A stretch of 64,000 nucleotides of DNA from Massilia sp. BJB1822 (GCF_013369485.1 NZ_JABWEB010000014.1:1-64000), one strand, 5' to 3'; counted from the first letter of the stretch, positions 25,366-36,805 are shown. Notes: a model not told the origin generated them from the sequence alone. Numbers and translations are program-made.

Positions 25366-26622
25366 TTAGAGGATGCCTTTGGCGCGCAGGGTGGCGATGT
25401 CGTCGGGGCTGTGGCCGAGGACTTCGCGCAGGATTTCTTCGGTGTGCTGGCCCAGCAGGGGCGGGGCAGCGCTGCCGTCGGTGGGGGTGCCGGACATGCG
25501 CATCGGGCTGCGCACGAGCTTGACCTTGCCTGCGGTCGGGTGCGGGGTTTCGGTGACGATGCCGCGTGCCTGTACCTGCGGGTTCTGGAAGACGTCGTGC
25601 AGGTCGTTGATCGGGCCGCAGGGAACCCCGACTTCTTCGAGCTGGCTAATCCATTCGTCGCGGGTTTTGGTCTTTACCATCTCGGCCAGGATCGGCACCA
25701 GCACGTCGCGGTTTTGCACGCGCAGTGGATTGGTGACGAAGCGTGGATCGCCAGCCAGTTCGGCGCGGCCGCCCACTTCGACGAATTTCTGGTACTGGCC
25801 GTCGTTGCCGGTGGCGACGATGATGTGGCCATCGGCGCAGGCGAAGGTTTGGTACGGCACGATATTGGCATGCGCATTGCCCCAGCGCTTGGGCGACTTG
25901 CCGCTGTTCAGATAATTGCTGCCCATATTCGCCAGCATCGCCACCTGCACGTCGAGCAGGGCCATGTCGATGTATTGGCCTTCGCCCGTGCGGTCGCGGT
26001 GGGTGAGGGCGGCGAGGATGGCGATGGTGGAGTACATGCCGGTCATCAGATCGGTCAAGGCCACGCCGGCCTTTTGCGGGCCGCCGCCGGGCAGGTCGTC
26101 GCGCTCGCCGGTGACGGACATCAACCCGCCCATGCCCTGGATCAGGAAGTCGTAGCCGGCGCGGTGTGCATACGGTCCATCCTGGCCAAAGCCGGTGACG
26201 GAGCAGTACACCAGGTCCGGCTTCACGGCTTTCAGCGACTCATAGTCGAGGCCATAGCGTTTCAGCTGGCCGACCTTGTAATTTTCCAGCACCACGTCGG
26301 CGTGTTTCGCCAGTTCGCGGATCAGTGCCTGCCCTTCGGGCTTGGAGATATCCACGGTAATCGAGCGCTTGCCGCGGTTGGCCGCCAGATAGTAGGCCGC
26401 TTCGCTGGTGTCCTTGCCTTCCGCATCCTTGGCGTAGGGCGGTCCCCAGGCGCGCGTGTCGTCGCCGCTGCCGGGGCGCTCGACCTTGATCACGTCGGCG
26501 CCCAGATCGGCCAGATTTTGCGAGCACCATGGACCGGCCAGCACGCGGCTCAGGTCCAGAACGCGGAGATGACCCAGAGCCTTGGCCTGGGCAGCGGGGG
26601 AGGGAGTCAGTGATGCAGGCAT
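25366..26622 (-). CDS. Family III CoA-transferase (CaiB/BaiF)
   Basis: 418 residues. The Rossmann-like N-terminus LRVLDLSRVLAGPWCSQNLADLGADVIKVERP and the interlocked second domain are typical of formyl-CoA/succinyl-CoA transferases. The catalytic Asp is in ALTDLMTGMYSTIAILAALTHR (about residue 190), which forms an aspartyl-CoA thioester in this class. Closest by pattern to succinyl-CoA:glutarate or dicarboxylate CoA-transferases, but specificity is not certain. It stands alone, with no acyl-CoA dehydrogenase adjacent; the nearest one is at 32701. Cytoplasmic. Confidence 0.92.
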   Translation of the reverse strand: MPASLTPSPAAQAKALGHLRVLDLSRVLAGPWCSQNLADLGADVIKVERPGSGDDTRAWGPPYAKDAEGKDTSEAAYYLAANRGKRSITVDISKPEGQALIRELAKHADVVLENYKVGQLKRYGLDYESLKAVKPDLVYCSVTGFGQDGPYAHRAGYDFLIQGMGGLMSVTGERDDLPGGGPQKAGVALTDLMTGMYSTIAILAALTHRDRTGEGQYIDMALLDVQVAMLANMGSNYLNSGKSPKRWGNAHANIVPYQTFACADGHIIVATGNDGQYQKFVEVGGRAELAGDPRFVTNPLRVQNRDVLVPILAEMVKTKTRDEWISQLEEVGVPCGPINDLHDVFQNPQVQARGIVTETPHPTAGKVKLVRSPMRMSGTPTDGSAAPPLLGQHTEEILREVLGHSPDDIATLRAKGIL

Positions 26623-26784
26623 GGACTTTCTCTATAGGAGGCGATTGCGCCGGTGCGCTAGCTTAACGGTTGCGCGGCCCCGCTGCAACGAATGCCCATT
26701 AATATTGTGTCAAGCGTCTTGATGTCAACCGAGTCCGTGCTAAGGTGGTTAATTGCTTAGTGCTCAAAACAAGGATGTTTGCCT

Positions 26785-27537
26785 ATGTGGCCTTACCCAA
26801 AAATAGTCGCGCACCGTGGCGGCGGCACGCTGGCGCCGGAGAACACCTTGGCCGGCCTGCGCGCGGGCTTGGCTTATGGTTTTCGCGCCGTGGAATTCGA
26901 CGTGATGCTGTCGCAGGACGGCATCGGCGTGGTGATGCACGATCCCGACTTCGGCCGCACCGTCTGGGGCCAGGGCCAGGTGGCCGAAACCAGCGCCGCC
27001 GCGCTGGCGAAGATGGATGCGGGCCGCTGGTTCGGCCCGGAGTTCCGCGGCGAGCCGGTGCCGCTTTTCCTTGAGTTCGTCGATTACTGCAAGGAGCAGC
27101 GCATCTGGATGAATATCGAGATCAAGCCGGTGACGGGCTTTGAGGAGGAAACCGGCAGCTGGGTGGCGCTGACCACGCGCGGCCGCTTCGGCGCCGAGAT
27201 CGCGGCGGGCGACCCGGCCGCCATGCCGCTGCTGTCTTCTTTCAGCCCGGTGGCGCTGGCGGCGGCGCGCGATGCCGTGCCCGAGCTGCCGCGCGCCTAT
27301 CTGCTGGACCGCATCCCGGCCGACTGGGAAGCCCAGGCGCGCGAGCTGAAAGCGGTCGCCATCCATACCAACCATAAGCACCTGACGCCGGAACTGGCGC
27401 AGGCCATCAAAGCCGCCGGTTTCGGCCTGTTTTGCTATACCGTCAACGAGGCCGAGCGAGCGCGCCAGATCCTGGACTGGGGCGTGGATGGCTTCTGCAC
27501 CGACCGCATCGACCTGATCGGCCCTTCTTTTGCCTGA
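26785..27537 (+). CDS. ugpQ: Glycerophosphodiester phosphodiesterase
   Basis: 250 residues from the ATG after AAGGAT; a TTG two codons earlier is possible. It cleaves glycerophosphodiesters to glycerol-3-phosphate and an alcohol. The GDPD barrel signature is complete: IVAHRGGGTLAPENTLAGL (catalytic His near 9, Arg, Glu), VEFDVMLSQDGIGVVMHDPDF (Glu/Asp and second His), and MNIEIKP (metal Glu). The last strand has FCYTVNEAERARQILDWGVDGFCTD. There is no signal peptide, so it is the cytoplasmic UgpQ type. It stands alone upstream of alaS. Confidence 0.93.
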   Translation: MWPYPKIVAHRGGGTLAPENTLAGLRAGLAYGFRAVEFDVMLSQDGIGVVMHDPDFGRTVWGQGQVAETSAAALAKMDAGRWFGPEFRGEPVPLFLEFVDYCKEQRIWMNIEIKPVTGFEEETGSWVALTTRGRFGAEIAAGDPAAMPLLSSFSPVALAAARDAVPELPRAYLLDRIPADWEAQARELKAVAIHTNHKHLTPELAQAIKAAGFGLFCYTVNEAERARQILDWGVDGFCTDRIDLIGPSFA

Positions 27538-27559
27538 ATCCCGTCCCAATATAGCTAGA

Positions 27560-27580
27560 GGCCGGCACCCACCGCCGGCC
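27560..27580. terminator. Hairpin between ugpQ and alaS
   Basis: A 7-bp perfect stem GGCCGGC/GCCGGCC (27560-27566 with 27574-27580) lies 23 bases after ugpQ. There is no U-run, so it is a weak terminator at best. A TATAAT at 27594-27599 follows and may be the alaS -10 box. Confidence 0.4.
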
Positions 27581-27638
27581 CCTGACTATCACGTATAATC
27601 GACCCTTTGCACCAGCCTGCAACTTAAGCCAATACGAC

Positions 27639-30248
<2,610 letters not shown>

Positions 30249-30261
30249 GAGTGTAAAATGC

Positions 30262-30287
30262 GGGCCGCGCCCTAGGGGCGGCCCTTT
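30262..30287 (+). terminator. Hairpin downstream of alaS
   Basis: GGGCCGC (30262-30268) pairs with GCGGCCC (30278-30284), and the loop contains a further CCC/GGG pairing. Only three U follow, so it is moderate. Confidence 0.55.
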
Positions 30288-30406
30288 CCGACTCGAATCT
30301 CTCGTTGTGAAGTCGCAACGGTGAAAGAACTATTTTGGTGCAGTGCGTCAAGCCAAAGGTTTTGGAGTAGTATGTCGGAAATCAGTACACATTTTGCGAG
30401 ATATTG

Positions 30407-30664
30407 ATGAGCGACACACTAGTAGACACCGCGATCATGGAAGTGCATAAAGAACTCGACGCCCGCGGCCTGAACTGCCCGCTGCCGATTCTGAAGGCGA
30501 AGAAAGCATTGGCCGAGCTGGAAAGCGGCCAGGTGCTGAGGATCGTGGCCACCGATCCCGGTTCCGTGCGCGACTTCCAGGCCTTTGCCAAGCAAACCGG
30601 CAATGCCTTGCTGTCGCATGTGCAAAACGGCACCGAGTTCACCTTTCTGATGCAGCGCAAATAA
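30407..30664 (+). CDS. tusA: TusA/SirA family sulfurtransferase
   Basis: 85 residues from the ATG at 30407 (a TTG immediately upstream is in frame). The family signature ELDARGLNCPLPILKAKKAL contains the CPxP motif with the persulfide-carrying Cys near residue 21. The rest (LESGQVLRIVATDPGSVRDFQAFAKQTGNAL) is the two-layer alpha/beta fold. TusA proteins relay sulfur for tRNA 2-thiouridine and other cofactors in the cytoplasm. It stands alone between alaS and etfB, with no tusBCDE genes beside it. Confidence 0.93.
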   Translation: MSDTLVDTAIMEVHKELDARGLNCPLPILKAKKALAELESGQVLRIVATDPGSVRDFQAFAKQTGNALLSHVQNGTEFTFLMQRK

Positions 30665-30795
30665 GTCTTCCCGCAGGGCGGGGCGCTGTGTTTGCCCCGT
30701 CATGTCCGCCAGTTTGACCCAGTCTTACAACCCCTCTTAAACCAGCCTTAAGCCAGTTTGCGGTAAATTTAGAAGCTTCGCACTAACAAAAAATC

Positions 30796-30843
30796 GCACG
30801 ATCGTGCTTTAATTTGGTGCGTATCTAAAATTGCTCTTATAAT
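30796..30843 (+). promoter_or_regulatory. etfB promoter with upstream palindrome
   Basis: GCACGATCGTGC at 30796-30807 is a perfect 12-base palindrome. It sits just before a promoter with -35 TTGGTG (30814-30819), an 18-base spacer and -10 TATAAT (30838-30843). The position suits a dimeric repressor or activator. The regulator is not identified. Confidence 0.6.
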
Positions 30844-30885
30844 CTAGCCCACTTTTCACATATTCATTTTTCCAAAGGCACAGCT

Positions 30886-31635
30886 ATGAAAGTCTTGGTA
30901 CCCGTCAAACGCGTGGTGGACTACAACGTTAAGGTGCGCGTCAAATCCGACGGCACGGGCGTTGATATCGCCAACGTCAAAATGTCGATGAACCCATTCG
31001 ACGAGATCGCGCTGGAAGAGGCGACCCGTTTGAAGGAAGCCGGTAAAGTTACCGAAGTGGTGGCTGTGTCCTGCGGCGTGACCCAGTGCCAGGAAACCCT
31101 GCGCACCGGCATGGCGATCGGCGCCGACCGCGGCATCCTGGTGGAAACCGCCACCGAACTGGAACCGCTGGCCGTGGCCAAGCTGCTGAAAGCACTGGCC
31201 GACAAAGAACAGCCGCAACTGATCATCCTGGGCAAGCAGGCGATCGACGACGACTCCAACCAGACCGGCCAGATGCTGGCTGCGCTGCTGGGCTGGCCGC
31301 AAGCGACCTTCGCTTCCAAAGTCGTGCTGGAAGACGGCAAAGCCACCGTAACCCGCGAAGTGGACGGCGGCCTGGAAACCCTGTCCCTGACCCTGCCGGC
31401 CATCATCACCACCGACCTGCGCCTGAACGAGCCGCGCTACGTGACGCTGCCGAACATCATGAAGGCCAAGAAAAAGCCGCTGGATACCGTCAAGCCGGAA
31501 GACCTGGGCGTGGACGTGACCCCGCGTCTGAAAACCCTGAAAGTCGCCGAGCCAGCCAAGCGCTCCGCCGGCATCAAGGTGCCGGACGTGGCGACCCTGG
31601 TGGCGAAACTGCGCACCGAAGCCAAAGTTATCTAA
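30886..31635 (+). CDS. etfB: Electron transfer flavoprotein, beta subunit
   Basis: 249 residues, starting MKVLVPVKRVVDYNVKVRVK as in other EtfB proteins. The signature VVAVSCGVTQCQETLRTGMAIGADRGILVE and the nucleotide (AMP)-binding strand are present. The conserved LxxxxxDDDSNQTGQMLAALLGWPQATF segment is at about 118-146. With EtfA it accepts electrons from acyl-CoA and other flavin dehydrogenases and passes them to ETF-ubiquinone oxidoreductase. It is first in the etfBA operon, with 37 bases before etfA. A sigma-70-like promoter and palindrome lie upstream. Confidence 0.97.
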   Translation: MKVLVPVKRVVDYNVKVRVKSDGTGVDIANVKMSMNPFDEIALEEATRLKEAGKVTEVVAVSCGVTQCQETLRTGMAIGADRGILVETATELEPLAVAKLLKALADKEQPQLIILGKQAIDDDSNQTGQMLAALLGWPQATFASKVVLEDGKATVTREVDGGLETLSLTLPAIITTDLRLNEPRYVTLPNIMKAKKKPLDTVKPEDLGVDVTPRLKTLKVAEPAKRSAGIKVPDVATLVAKLRTEAKVI

Positions 31636-31672
31636 GCGCGGCCTGGCCGTCTAACCCTATATAGGAATCATC

Positions 31673-32605
31673 ATGGTCGCATTAGTTATTGCTGAACACG
31701 ACAACGCCAGCCTGAAAGGCAGCACCCACCACACCGTTACCGCGGCCGCACAGTGCGGCGGCGAAGTCCACGTCCTGGTTGCCGGCAGCAATGCCGCCGC
31801 TGCTGCCGCCCAAGCCGCGCAAATCGCCGGCGTGACGAAAGTGCTGGTCGCCGACGCGCCGCATTTCGCCGATGGCCTGGCTGAAAACGTCGCCGAGCAG
31901 GTGCTGGCGCTTGCCGCTCCTTACTCCCACATCCTGGCGCCTGCCACCGCTTACGGCAAAAACATCCTGCCGCGCGTGGCCGCCAAGCTGGACGTGGCCC
32001 AGATCTCCGAAATCACCAAAGTGGATGCGCCGGACACCTTCGAGCGTCCTATCTACGCTGGTAACGCCATCGCCTACGTGCAATCGTCGGACAAGGTCAA
32101 AGTCATCACCGTGCGTACCACCGGCTTCGACGCCGCTGCCGCTACCGGCGGTTCGGCTGCCACCGAAACCGTGGCTGCCGTTGCCGATTCCGGCAAGTCC
32201 GCTTTCGTCAGCCGCGAAGTGGCCAAGTCCGACCGTCCGGAACTGACCGCCGCCAAGATCATCGTGTCCGGTGGCCGTGGCATCGGTTCGGCCGAGAACT
32301 TCAAAGTGCTGGAGCCGCTGGCCGACAAGCTGGGCGCCGCCATGGGTGCTTCGCGCGCTGCCGTAGACGCCGGCTTCGTGCCAAACGACTGGCAGGTTGG
32401 CCAGACCGGCAAGATCGTTGCGCCATCGCTGTACATCGCCGTCGGCATCTCCGGTGCGATCCAGCACTTGGCCGGCATGAAAGACTCCAAGACCATCGTG
32501 GCAATCAACAAAGACCCTGAAGCGCCGATCTTCTCCGTTGCCGACTACGGCATCGTGGGCGATCTGTTCGAAGTGGTGCCAGAACTGATCAAAGAGCTGG
32601 GCTGA
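31673..32605 (+). CDS. etfA: Electron transfer flavoprotein, alpha subunit
   Basis: 310 residues. An N-terminal domain (MVALVIAEHDNASLKGSTHHTVTAA, HVLVAGSNAAAAAAQAAQIAGVTKVLVADA) is followed by the FAD-binding C-terminal domain. That domain has KIIVSGGRGIGSAENFKVLEPLADKLGAAMGASRAAVDAGFVPNDWQVGQTGKIVAP and LYIAVGISGAIQHLAGMKDSKTIVAINKDPEAPIFSVADYGIVGDL, the EtfA signature. It forms the heterodimer with EtfB. It is followed by a terminator and then an acyl-CoA dehydrogenase gene that probably reduces this ETF. Confidence 0.97.
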   Translation: MVALVIAEHDNASLKGSTHHTVTAAAQCGGEVHVLVAGSNAAAAAAQAAQIAGVTKVLVADAPHFADGLAENVAEQVLALAAPYSHILAPATAYGKNILPRVAAKLDVAQISEITKVDAPDTFERPIYAGNAIAYVQSSDKVKVITVRTTGFDAAAATGGSAATETVAAVADSGKSAFVSREVAKSDRPELTAAKIIVSGGRGIGSAENFKVLEPLADKLGAAMGASRAAVDAGFVPNDWQVGQTGKIVAPSLYIAVGISGAIQHLAGMKDSKTIVAINKDPEAPIFSVADYGIVGDLFEVVPELIKELG

Positions 32606-32639
32606 TAAAGCCGCGCTGCAGAGTGGATTGAACATCAAG

Positions 32640-32687
32640 AGCCACGCTGGCCTCGGGCACACAAGCCGGGCCACCGTGGCTTTTTTC
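32640..32687 (+). terminator. Terminator after etfA
   Basis: AGCCACG (32640-32646) pairs with CGTGGCT (32675-32681), with further pairing inside (TGGCC/GGGCCA), followed by TTTTTTC. The downstream gene starts only 14 bases later, so this may be a partial attenuator between etfA and the dehydrogenase. Confidence 0.75.
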
Positions 32688-32700
32688 TTGGAGAGATGAG

Positions 32701-34491
32701 ATGAGCTATCAAGCACCATTGAAAGACATGCTGTTCGTGATGAACGAACTGGCCGGCCTGGGCGCCGTAAACGCGCTGCCCGGCTGCGAGGACGCCACGC
32801 CTGAAACGGCGGAAGCGGTACTGGAAGAGAACGCGAAATTCTGCAGCGGCGTGGTCGCGCCGCTGAACCATGAGGGCGACAAGGAGCCGAGCTTCTGGAA
32901 AGACGGCAACGTCACCACGTCCAAAGGCTTCAAGGAAGCCTTCAAGCAGTTCGCCGAAGCGGGCTGGCAAGGCTTGCAGCATCCCACCGAATTCGGCGGC
33001 CAAGGCCTGCCCAAGCTGGTCGGCACGCCTTGCGTGGAAATGCTGCACGGTTCGAACCTGAGTTTTGCTCTGGTGGCCCTGTTGTCCGACGGCGCCATCG
33101 AAGCGCTGCTGACCGCAGGCAGCGACGAACAGAAGGCCACCTTCCTGGAGCCGCTGGTGACCGGCAAATGGACCGGCACCATGAATCTGACCGAGCCGCA
33201 AGCCGGCTCCGACCTGGCCGCCGTGCGCACCCGCGCCGTGCCGCAGGGCGATGGCACCTACAAGATTTTCGGCACCAAGATCTTCATCACCTACGGTGAG
33301 CACGATATGGCCGAAAACATCATCCACCTGGTGCTGGCCCGCACGCCGGACGCGCCTCCGGGCGTGAAAGGCATATCGCTGTTCATCGTGCCGAAGTTCA
33401 TGGTCAATGCCGACGGCTCGCTGGGCGCGCGCAACGACGCCCACTGCGTCTCGATCGAACACAAGCTGGGCATCAAGGCCAGCCCGACCGCCGTGCTGCA
33501 GTTCGGCGACAACGGCGGCGCCATCGGCACCCTGGTGGGCGAAGAGAATCGCGGCCTGGAATACATGTTCATCATGATGAACGCGGCCCGCTTCGGCGTC
33601 GGCATGCAGGGCATCGGCCTGGCCGAGAACGCGTACCAGAAGGCTGTTGCCTTCGCCAAGGACCGCGTGCAGTCGCGCGACCTGGCCGGTTCCGCCGGTC
33701 CTGTCTCCATCATCAACCATCCCGACGTGCGCCGCATGCTGATGTCGATGCGCTCGCAGACCGAAGCCGCGCGCGCGCTGGCCTATGTTGGCGCGGGCCT
33801 GAGCGATGCTGCCCACTACCACGCCGATGCCGATACCCGCGCCGCCAACCTGGCCGTGTACGAGTACCTGGTGCCGGTGATCAAAGGCTGGTCCACCGAG
33901 ATGTCCGAGAACGTCACGCGCGACGGCGTGCAGGTTCACGGCGGCATGGGCTTCATCGAGGAAACCGGCGCGGCCCAGCACTACCGCGATGCCAAGATCC
34001 TGACCATCTACGAAGGCACGACCGCGATCCAGGCCAATGACCTGGTGGGCCGCAAGACCGTGCGCGACGGCGGCAAGGTCGCCAAAGGCCTGATCGCCCA
34101 GGTGCGAGCCACCGAAGCGGAACTGGGCGCGCTGGATGGCGCCGATTTCGCCGCCATCCGCAAGCAGCTGGAGCAGGGCAGCAAGGATCTGGAAGCCGTG
34201 GTCGACTACGTGGTGGCCAATATGAAGAGCGACATCAAAGCCGTCTTCGCCGGCAGCGTGCTGTATCTGAAGCTGGCCGGCATTGTGCTGGGCGGCTGGC
34301 AGATGGCCCGCGCCGCCGTCATCGCCCAGCGCAAGCTGGCAGCGGGCGAAGGCGACGCCGCCTTCTACAAAGCCAAGATCGCCACCGCGCGCTTCTTTGC
34401 CGACCATATCCTGAGCCAGTCGGGCAGCCTGCGCAGCGCCATCATCGACGGCAGCGCCGGCGTCCTGGCCCTGAGTGAAGACCAGTTCTAA
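32701..34491 (+). CDS. Acyl-CoA dehydrogenase (DmdC-like, extended C-terminus)
   Basis: 596 residues, about 200 longer than standard acyl-CoA dehydrogenases, matching the family that includes 3-methylmercaptopropionyl-CoA dehydrogenase DmdC. It oxidises an acyl-CoA to the enoyl-CoA with FAD and passes electrons to ETF. The middle-domain motif MNLTEPQAGSDLAAVRTRAV and the C-domain QVHGGMGFIEETGAAQHYRDAKILTIYEGTTAIQANDL are present, with the candidate catalytic Glu in YEGTTAIQ. The extra C-terminal domain begins at about 470. Ribosome site GGAGAG. It lies next to etfBA. The substrate is not determined. Confidence 0.93.
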   Translation: MSYQAPLKDMLFVMNELAGLGAVNALPGCEDATPETAEAVLEENAKFCSGVVAPLNHEGDKEPSFWKDGNVTTSKGFKEAFKQFAEAGWQGLQHPTEFGGQGLPKLVGTPCVEMLHGSNLSFALVALLSDGAIEALLTAGSDEQKATFLEPLVTGKWTGTMNLTEPQAGSDLAAVRTRAVPQGDGTYKIFGTKIFITYGEHDMAENIIHLVLARTPDAPPGVKGISLFIVPKFMVNADGSLGARNDAHCVSIEHKLGIKASPTAVLQFGDNGGAIGTLVGEENRGLEYMFIMMNAARFGVGMQGIGLAENAYQKAVAFAKDRVQSRDLAGSAGPVSIINHPDVRRMLMSMRSQTEAARALAYVGAGLSDAAHYHADADTRAANLAVYEYLVPVIKGWSTEMSENVTRDGVQVHGGMGFIEETGAAQHYRDAKILTIYEGTTAIQANDLVGRKTVRDGGKVAKGLIAQVRATEAELGALDGADFAAIRKQLEQGSKDLEAVVDYVVANMKSDIKAVFAGSVLYLKLAGIVLGGWQMARAAVIAQRKLAAGEGDAAFYKAKIATARFFADHILSQSGSLRSAIIDGSAGVLALSEDQF

Positions 34492-34511
34492 GCGGCTTTC
34501 GCCTCCCCAAA

Positions 34512-34536
34512 AAGCAGCCTCCGGGCTGCTTTTTTG
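34512..34536 (+). terminator. Terminator after the acyl-CoA dehydrogenase
   Basis: AAGCAGCC-TCCG-GGCTGCTT stem-loop (34512-34531) followed by TTTTT. Confidence 0.9.
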
Positions 34537-34610
34537 TTTGTGGTTGATGTTGTTGCTGATTGCGGTCGCTGGTGCGATCATCTGGACTGACCTCACTGGA
34601 AGGAAGTCAT

Positions 34611-35228
34611 ATGGAACTCGCAACCCTGATGCTGTTTGTGCCGGCCTGCTTCGCGCTGAATATGGCGCCGGGGCCGAATAATCTGCTGTCGATCAGCAAT
34701 GCCACGCGCTATGGCATCCGCCTGTCCTGTGTGGCGGGGCTGGGGCGGCTGCTGGCTTTTGCCGGCATGATCGCGCTGGCTTCGGCTGGGCTGGCGGTGG
34801 TGCTGCATACATCGGAGCTGCTGTTCTACGGGATCAAGACTGTCGGCGCGGTATATCTGCTGTACCTTGCCTGGCAGCTGTGGCGCGCAGCACCAGGGCA
34901 GGAGAGCGAGGCCAAGGCAGGCGTCGGTTTCCGGCAGCTGGCACGCCAGGAATTCCTGGTCGCGGCCGGGAATCCGAAAGCCATCCTGATCTTCACGGCC
35001 TTCCTGCCGCAGTTCGTCAATCCGCAGCAGCCGATGGCGGGACAGTTCGCCATTCTCGGCCTGCTATTCCTGGTGCTCGAAATGGTGGCCATCGCCATCT
35101 ATGCCTGGATGGGCACGCGCCTGCGTCGCTGGTTCGCCCAGCCGCGCGGCAAGCGCATTTTCAACCGGGGCTGCGCGGTCTTGCTGGCCAGCGCCGGCCT
35201 GGGGCTGCTGCTGTCGCGCCGCAGCTGA
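34611..35228 (+). CDS. LysE/RhtB family exporter
   Basis: 205 residues, start at the ATG after GGAAGGAAG. There are six hydrophobic helices. The family opening LMLFVPACFALNMAPGPNNLLSISNATRYGIRLS contains the NxxPGPN motif; the rest follows as AVYLLYLAWQLWRA, GNPKAILIFTAFLPQFV and a C-terminal helix. RhtB/LysE proteins export amino acids or homoserine lactones across the inner membrane. The substrate is unassigned. It stands alone and converges on the siderophore-interacting protein gene. Confidence 0.93.
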   Translation: MELATLMLFVPACFALNMAPGPNNLLSISNATRYGIRLSCVAGLGRLLAFAGMIALASAGLAVVLHTSELLFYGIKTVGAVYLLYLAWQLWRAAPGQESEAKAGVGFRQLARQEFLVAAGNPKAILIFTAFLPQFVNPQQPMAGQFAILGLLFLVLEMVAIAIYAWMGTRLRRWFAQPRGKRIFNRGCAVLLASAGLGLLLSRRS

Positions 35229-35296
35229 TACGGCTTCATATTTGCGCGCCCGCAGGCGCTTGAGCATCGGGATGCGCAGCAAGGTCATGGCGGCGC

Positions 35297-36043
35297 TTAC
35301 TCGCGGTGATCGCGTTCGCCATACTTCCAATAGGCTTTGGCCGCCACGCGATCCGCATCCATCTCCAGCGTTTGCTGGAAGTGCTGGCGCAAGCGTTTCA
35401 TGGCCGCCGATTCGCCTGCCAGCCAGACCTGGTCGAAAGGTTCAGCCGCCGTTTCGATGATGGACTGCGCCAGCAGTGCGCCCGGCGGCAGCTGGGCCGC
35501 GTCGGCCAACAGCCAGCGGGCGTGCAATTCGGCGCGGGTGTGCAGGGGCTGCAGTTCGTCGCGGTCGGCTACTTCAATCCACATCCACGCCTCCACCTGC
35601 TCGGGCAGGCTTTCCAGAATCGCCATCATGGCTGGCAGCGCGGTGGCGTCGCCGCCCAGCAGCAGCTTGCGCGTGTCCGTCCGCAGTTCGAAGCCGCTAT
35701 TGCGCGGGCCGCCGAAGACCACGGCCTCGCCGACTTGCGCCATCGCCGCCCAGCCGGATACCGGGCCGTCTGCATGCTCGCCGCCGTGCAGCAGCATGTC
35801 GATGTCCAGCGTGCCTTGCTGGCGGTCGAGGCGGCGGATGGTGTAGGCGCGGCCTTCGCCGCTCGGAATGAATAGTTTGCCCCAGGCGCCCGGCTGCGCC
35901 ACGCCGGCATAGTCGAGGAAGACCTCAATGTCCGGGCCGCCGAGGGTGATGCGGCGCATATGCGGCGTCACGTTGGTCACGGCCACGATTTCGGCCTGGC
36001 AGCGCATGGTCAGGGCTTTGGGGATGATGTCGCGTTCAGCCAT
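35297..36043 (-). CDS. Siderophore-interacting FAD protein (ferric-siderophore reductase)
   Basis: 248 residues from the ATG at 36043 (GGAGGCCAGCC upstream). The FAD-binding domain has MRRITLGGP and RAYTIRRLD (the R-x-Y-T/S flavin motif at about 66). The ViuB/YqjH-type NADPH domain begins VVFGGPRNSGFEL and LLLGGDATALPAMMAILESLP. The characteristic C-terminus KAYWKYGERDH completes the family. It releases iron from ferric siderophores in the cytoplasm by reduction. It is divergent from a TetR gene, with a doubled palindrome between them, so iron- or ligand-dependent control by that regulator is likely. Confidence 0.92.
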   Translation of the reverse strand: MAERDIIPKALTMRCQAEIVAVTNVTPHMRRITLGGPDIEVFLDYAGVAQPGAWGKLFIPSGEGRAYTIRRLDRQQGTLDIDMLLHGGEHADGPVSGWAAMAQVGEAVVFGGPRNSGFELRTDTRKLLLGGDATALPAMMAILESLPEQVEAWMWIEVADRDELQPLHTRAELHARWLLADAAQLPPGALLAQSIIETAAEPFDQVWLAGESAAMKRLRQHFQQTLEMDADRVAAKAYWKYGERDHRE

Positions 36044-36105
36044 GGCTGGCCTCCGCAAAAAAAGTTGTTGAAGTGTGCATAAATCCCTTCCTGGCTTTAA
36101 AATAC

Positions 36106-36146
36106 GAGCAATTACTCAATGATTGACAGAATATGTGCAATTGCTC
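36106..36146. promoter_or_regulatory. Two GAGCAATTGCTC-like operators between the reductase and tetR
   Basis: GAGCAATTACTC (36106-36117) and GTGCAATTGCTC (36135-36146) are each one mismatch from the perfect palindrome GAGCAATTGCTC. Their starts are 29 bases apart. A -35-like TTGACA (36123-36128) lies between them on the plus strand. Probably the binding sites of the adjacent TetR protein. Confidence 0.6.
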
Positions 36147-36175
36147 GCATTGAAAACTCGCATTTGGAAGATCGG

Positions 36176-36805
36176 ATGAAATCACTGCCACAGCCCCGTA
36201 AAATGCCGCGCCAGGCGCGTTCGCAACATATGGTGGAGACCATTTTGGAGGCCACAGCTCGCGTTTTGGCCGAGCGCGGCTATGCCGGAACCAATACCAA
36301 TGTGGTCGCGGAGCGGGCTGGCGTCAGCGTCGGCTCGGTTTATCAATACTTCCCGAACAAGGATTCGCTGATCACCGCCCTGCATGAGCGCCATGCTTCG
36401 CAGATGTATGCCGTGGTGGACAAGGTGCTCGATGGCGCAGGGGAGGGCGGCTTGCGCGCGCGGCTGGCGGACATGGTGCGCGCGCTGCTGGAGGCGCACC
36501 GCGTGGAGCCGGAGCTGCACAAGGTGCTGGAGAAGGAGTTTCCCTTTTTCGACGCGCCGCACGATACCAGTCCGGCCGACCACAGCTTCTTCCGCCGCGT
36601 GCGCGAGCTGCTCGAAACGCATGCTGACGAGATTGCGCCGCGCAACCGCGACCTGGCGACGTGGATCGTGCTGCGCACCCTGGAAACGCTGGTGCACGCG
36701 GCCGTGATCGACGCCCCCGCGCATTTCAGCACGGAGGATATCGAGCAGAATATCGTCGATGTGCTGGCCGGCTATCTGATGCCCGGCGCGCCGCGCGCGG
36801 CTTAA
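36176..36805 (+). CDS. TetR family transcriptional regulator
   Basis: 209 residues. The N-terminal HTH is at about 20-60 (ATARVLAERGYAGTNTNVVAERAGVSVGSVYQYFPNKDSLITAL). The ligand-binding helical domain follows, with a C-terminal TetR_C type segment (DLATWIVLRTLETLVHAAVID). The start is ATG 36176; an upstream ATG at 36119 lies inside the operator region and is less likely. Its stop shares the TTAA tetramer with the proline dehydrogenase gene. Likely a repressor of itself and the divergent siderophore-reductase gene through the two GAGCAATTGCTC-like sites. Confidence 0.93.
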   Translation: MKSLPQPRKMPRQARSQHMVETILEATARVLAERGYAGTNTNVVAERAGVSVGSVYQYFPNKDSLITALHERHASQMYAVVDKVLDGAGEGGLRARLADMVRALLEAHRVEPELHKVLEKEFPFFDAPHDTSPADHSFFRRVRELLETHADEIAPRNRDLATWIVLRTLETLVHAAVIDAPAHFSTEDIEQNIVDVLAGYLMPGAPRAA

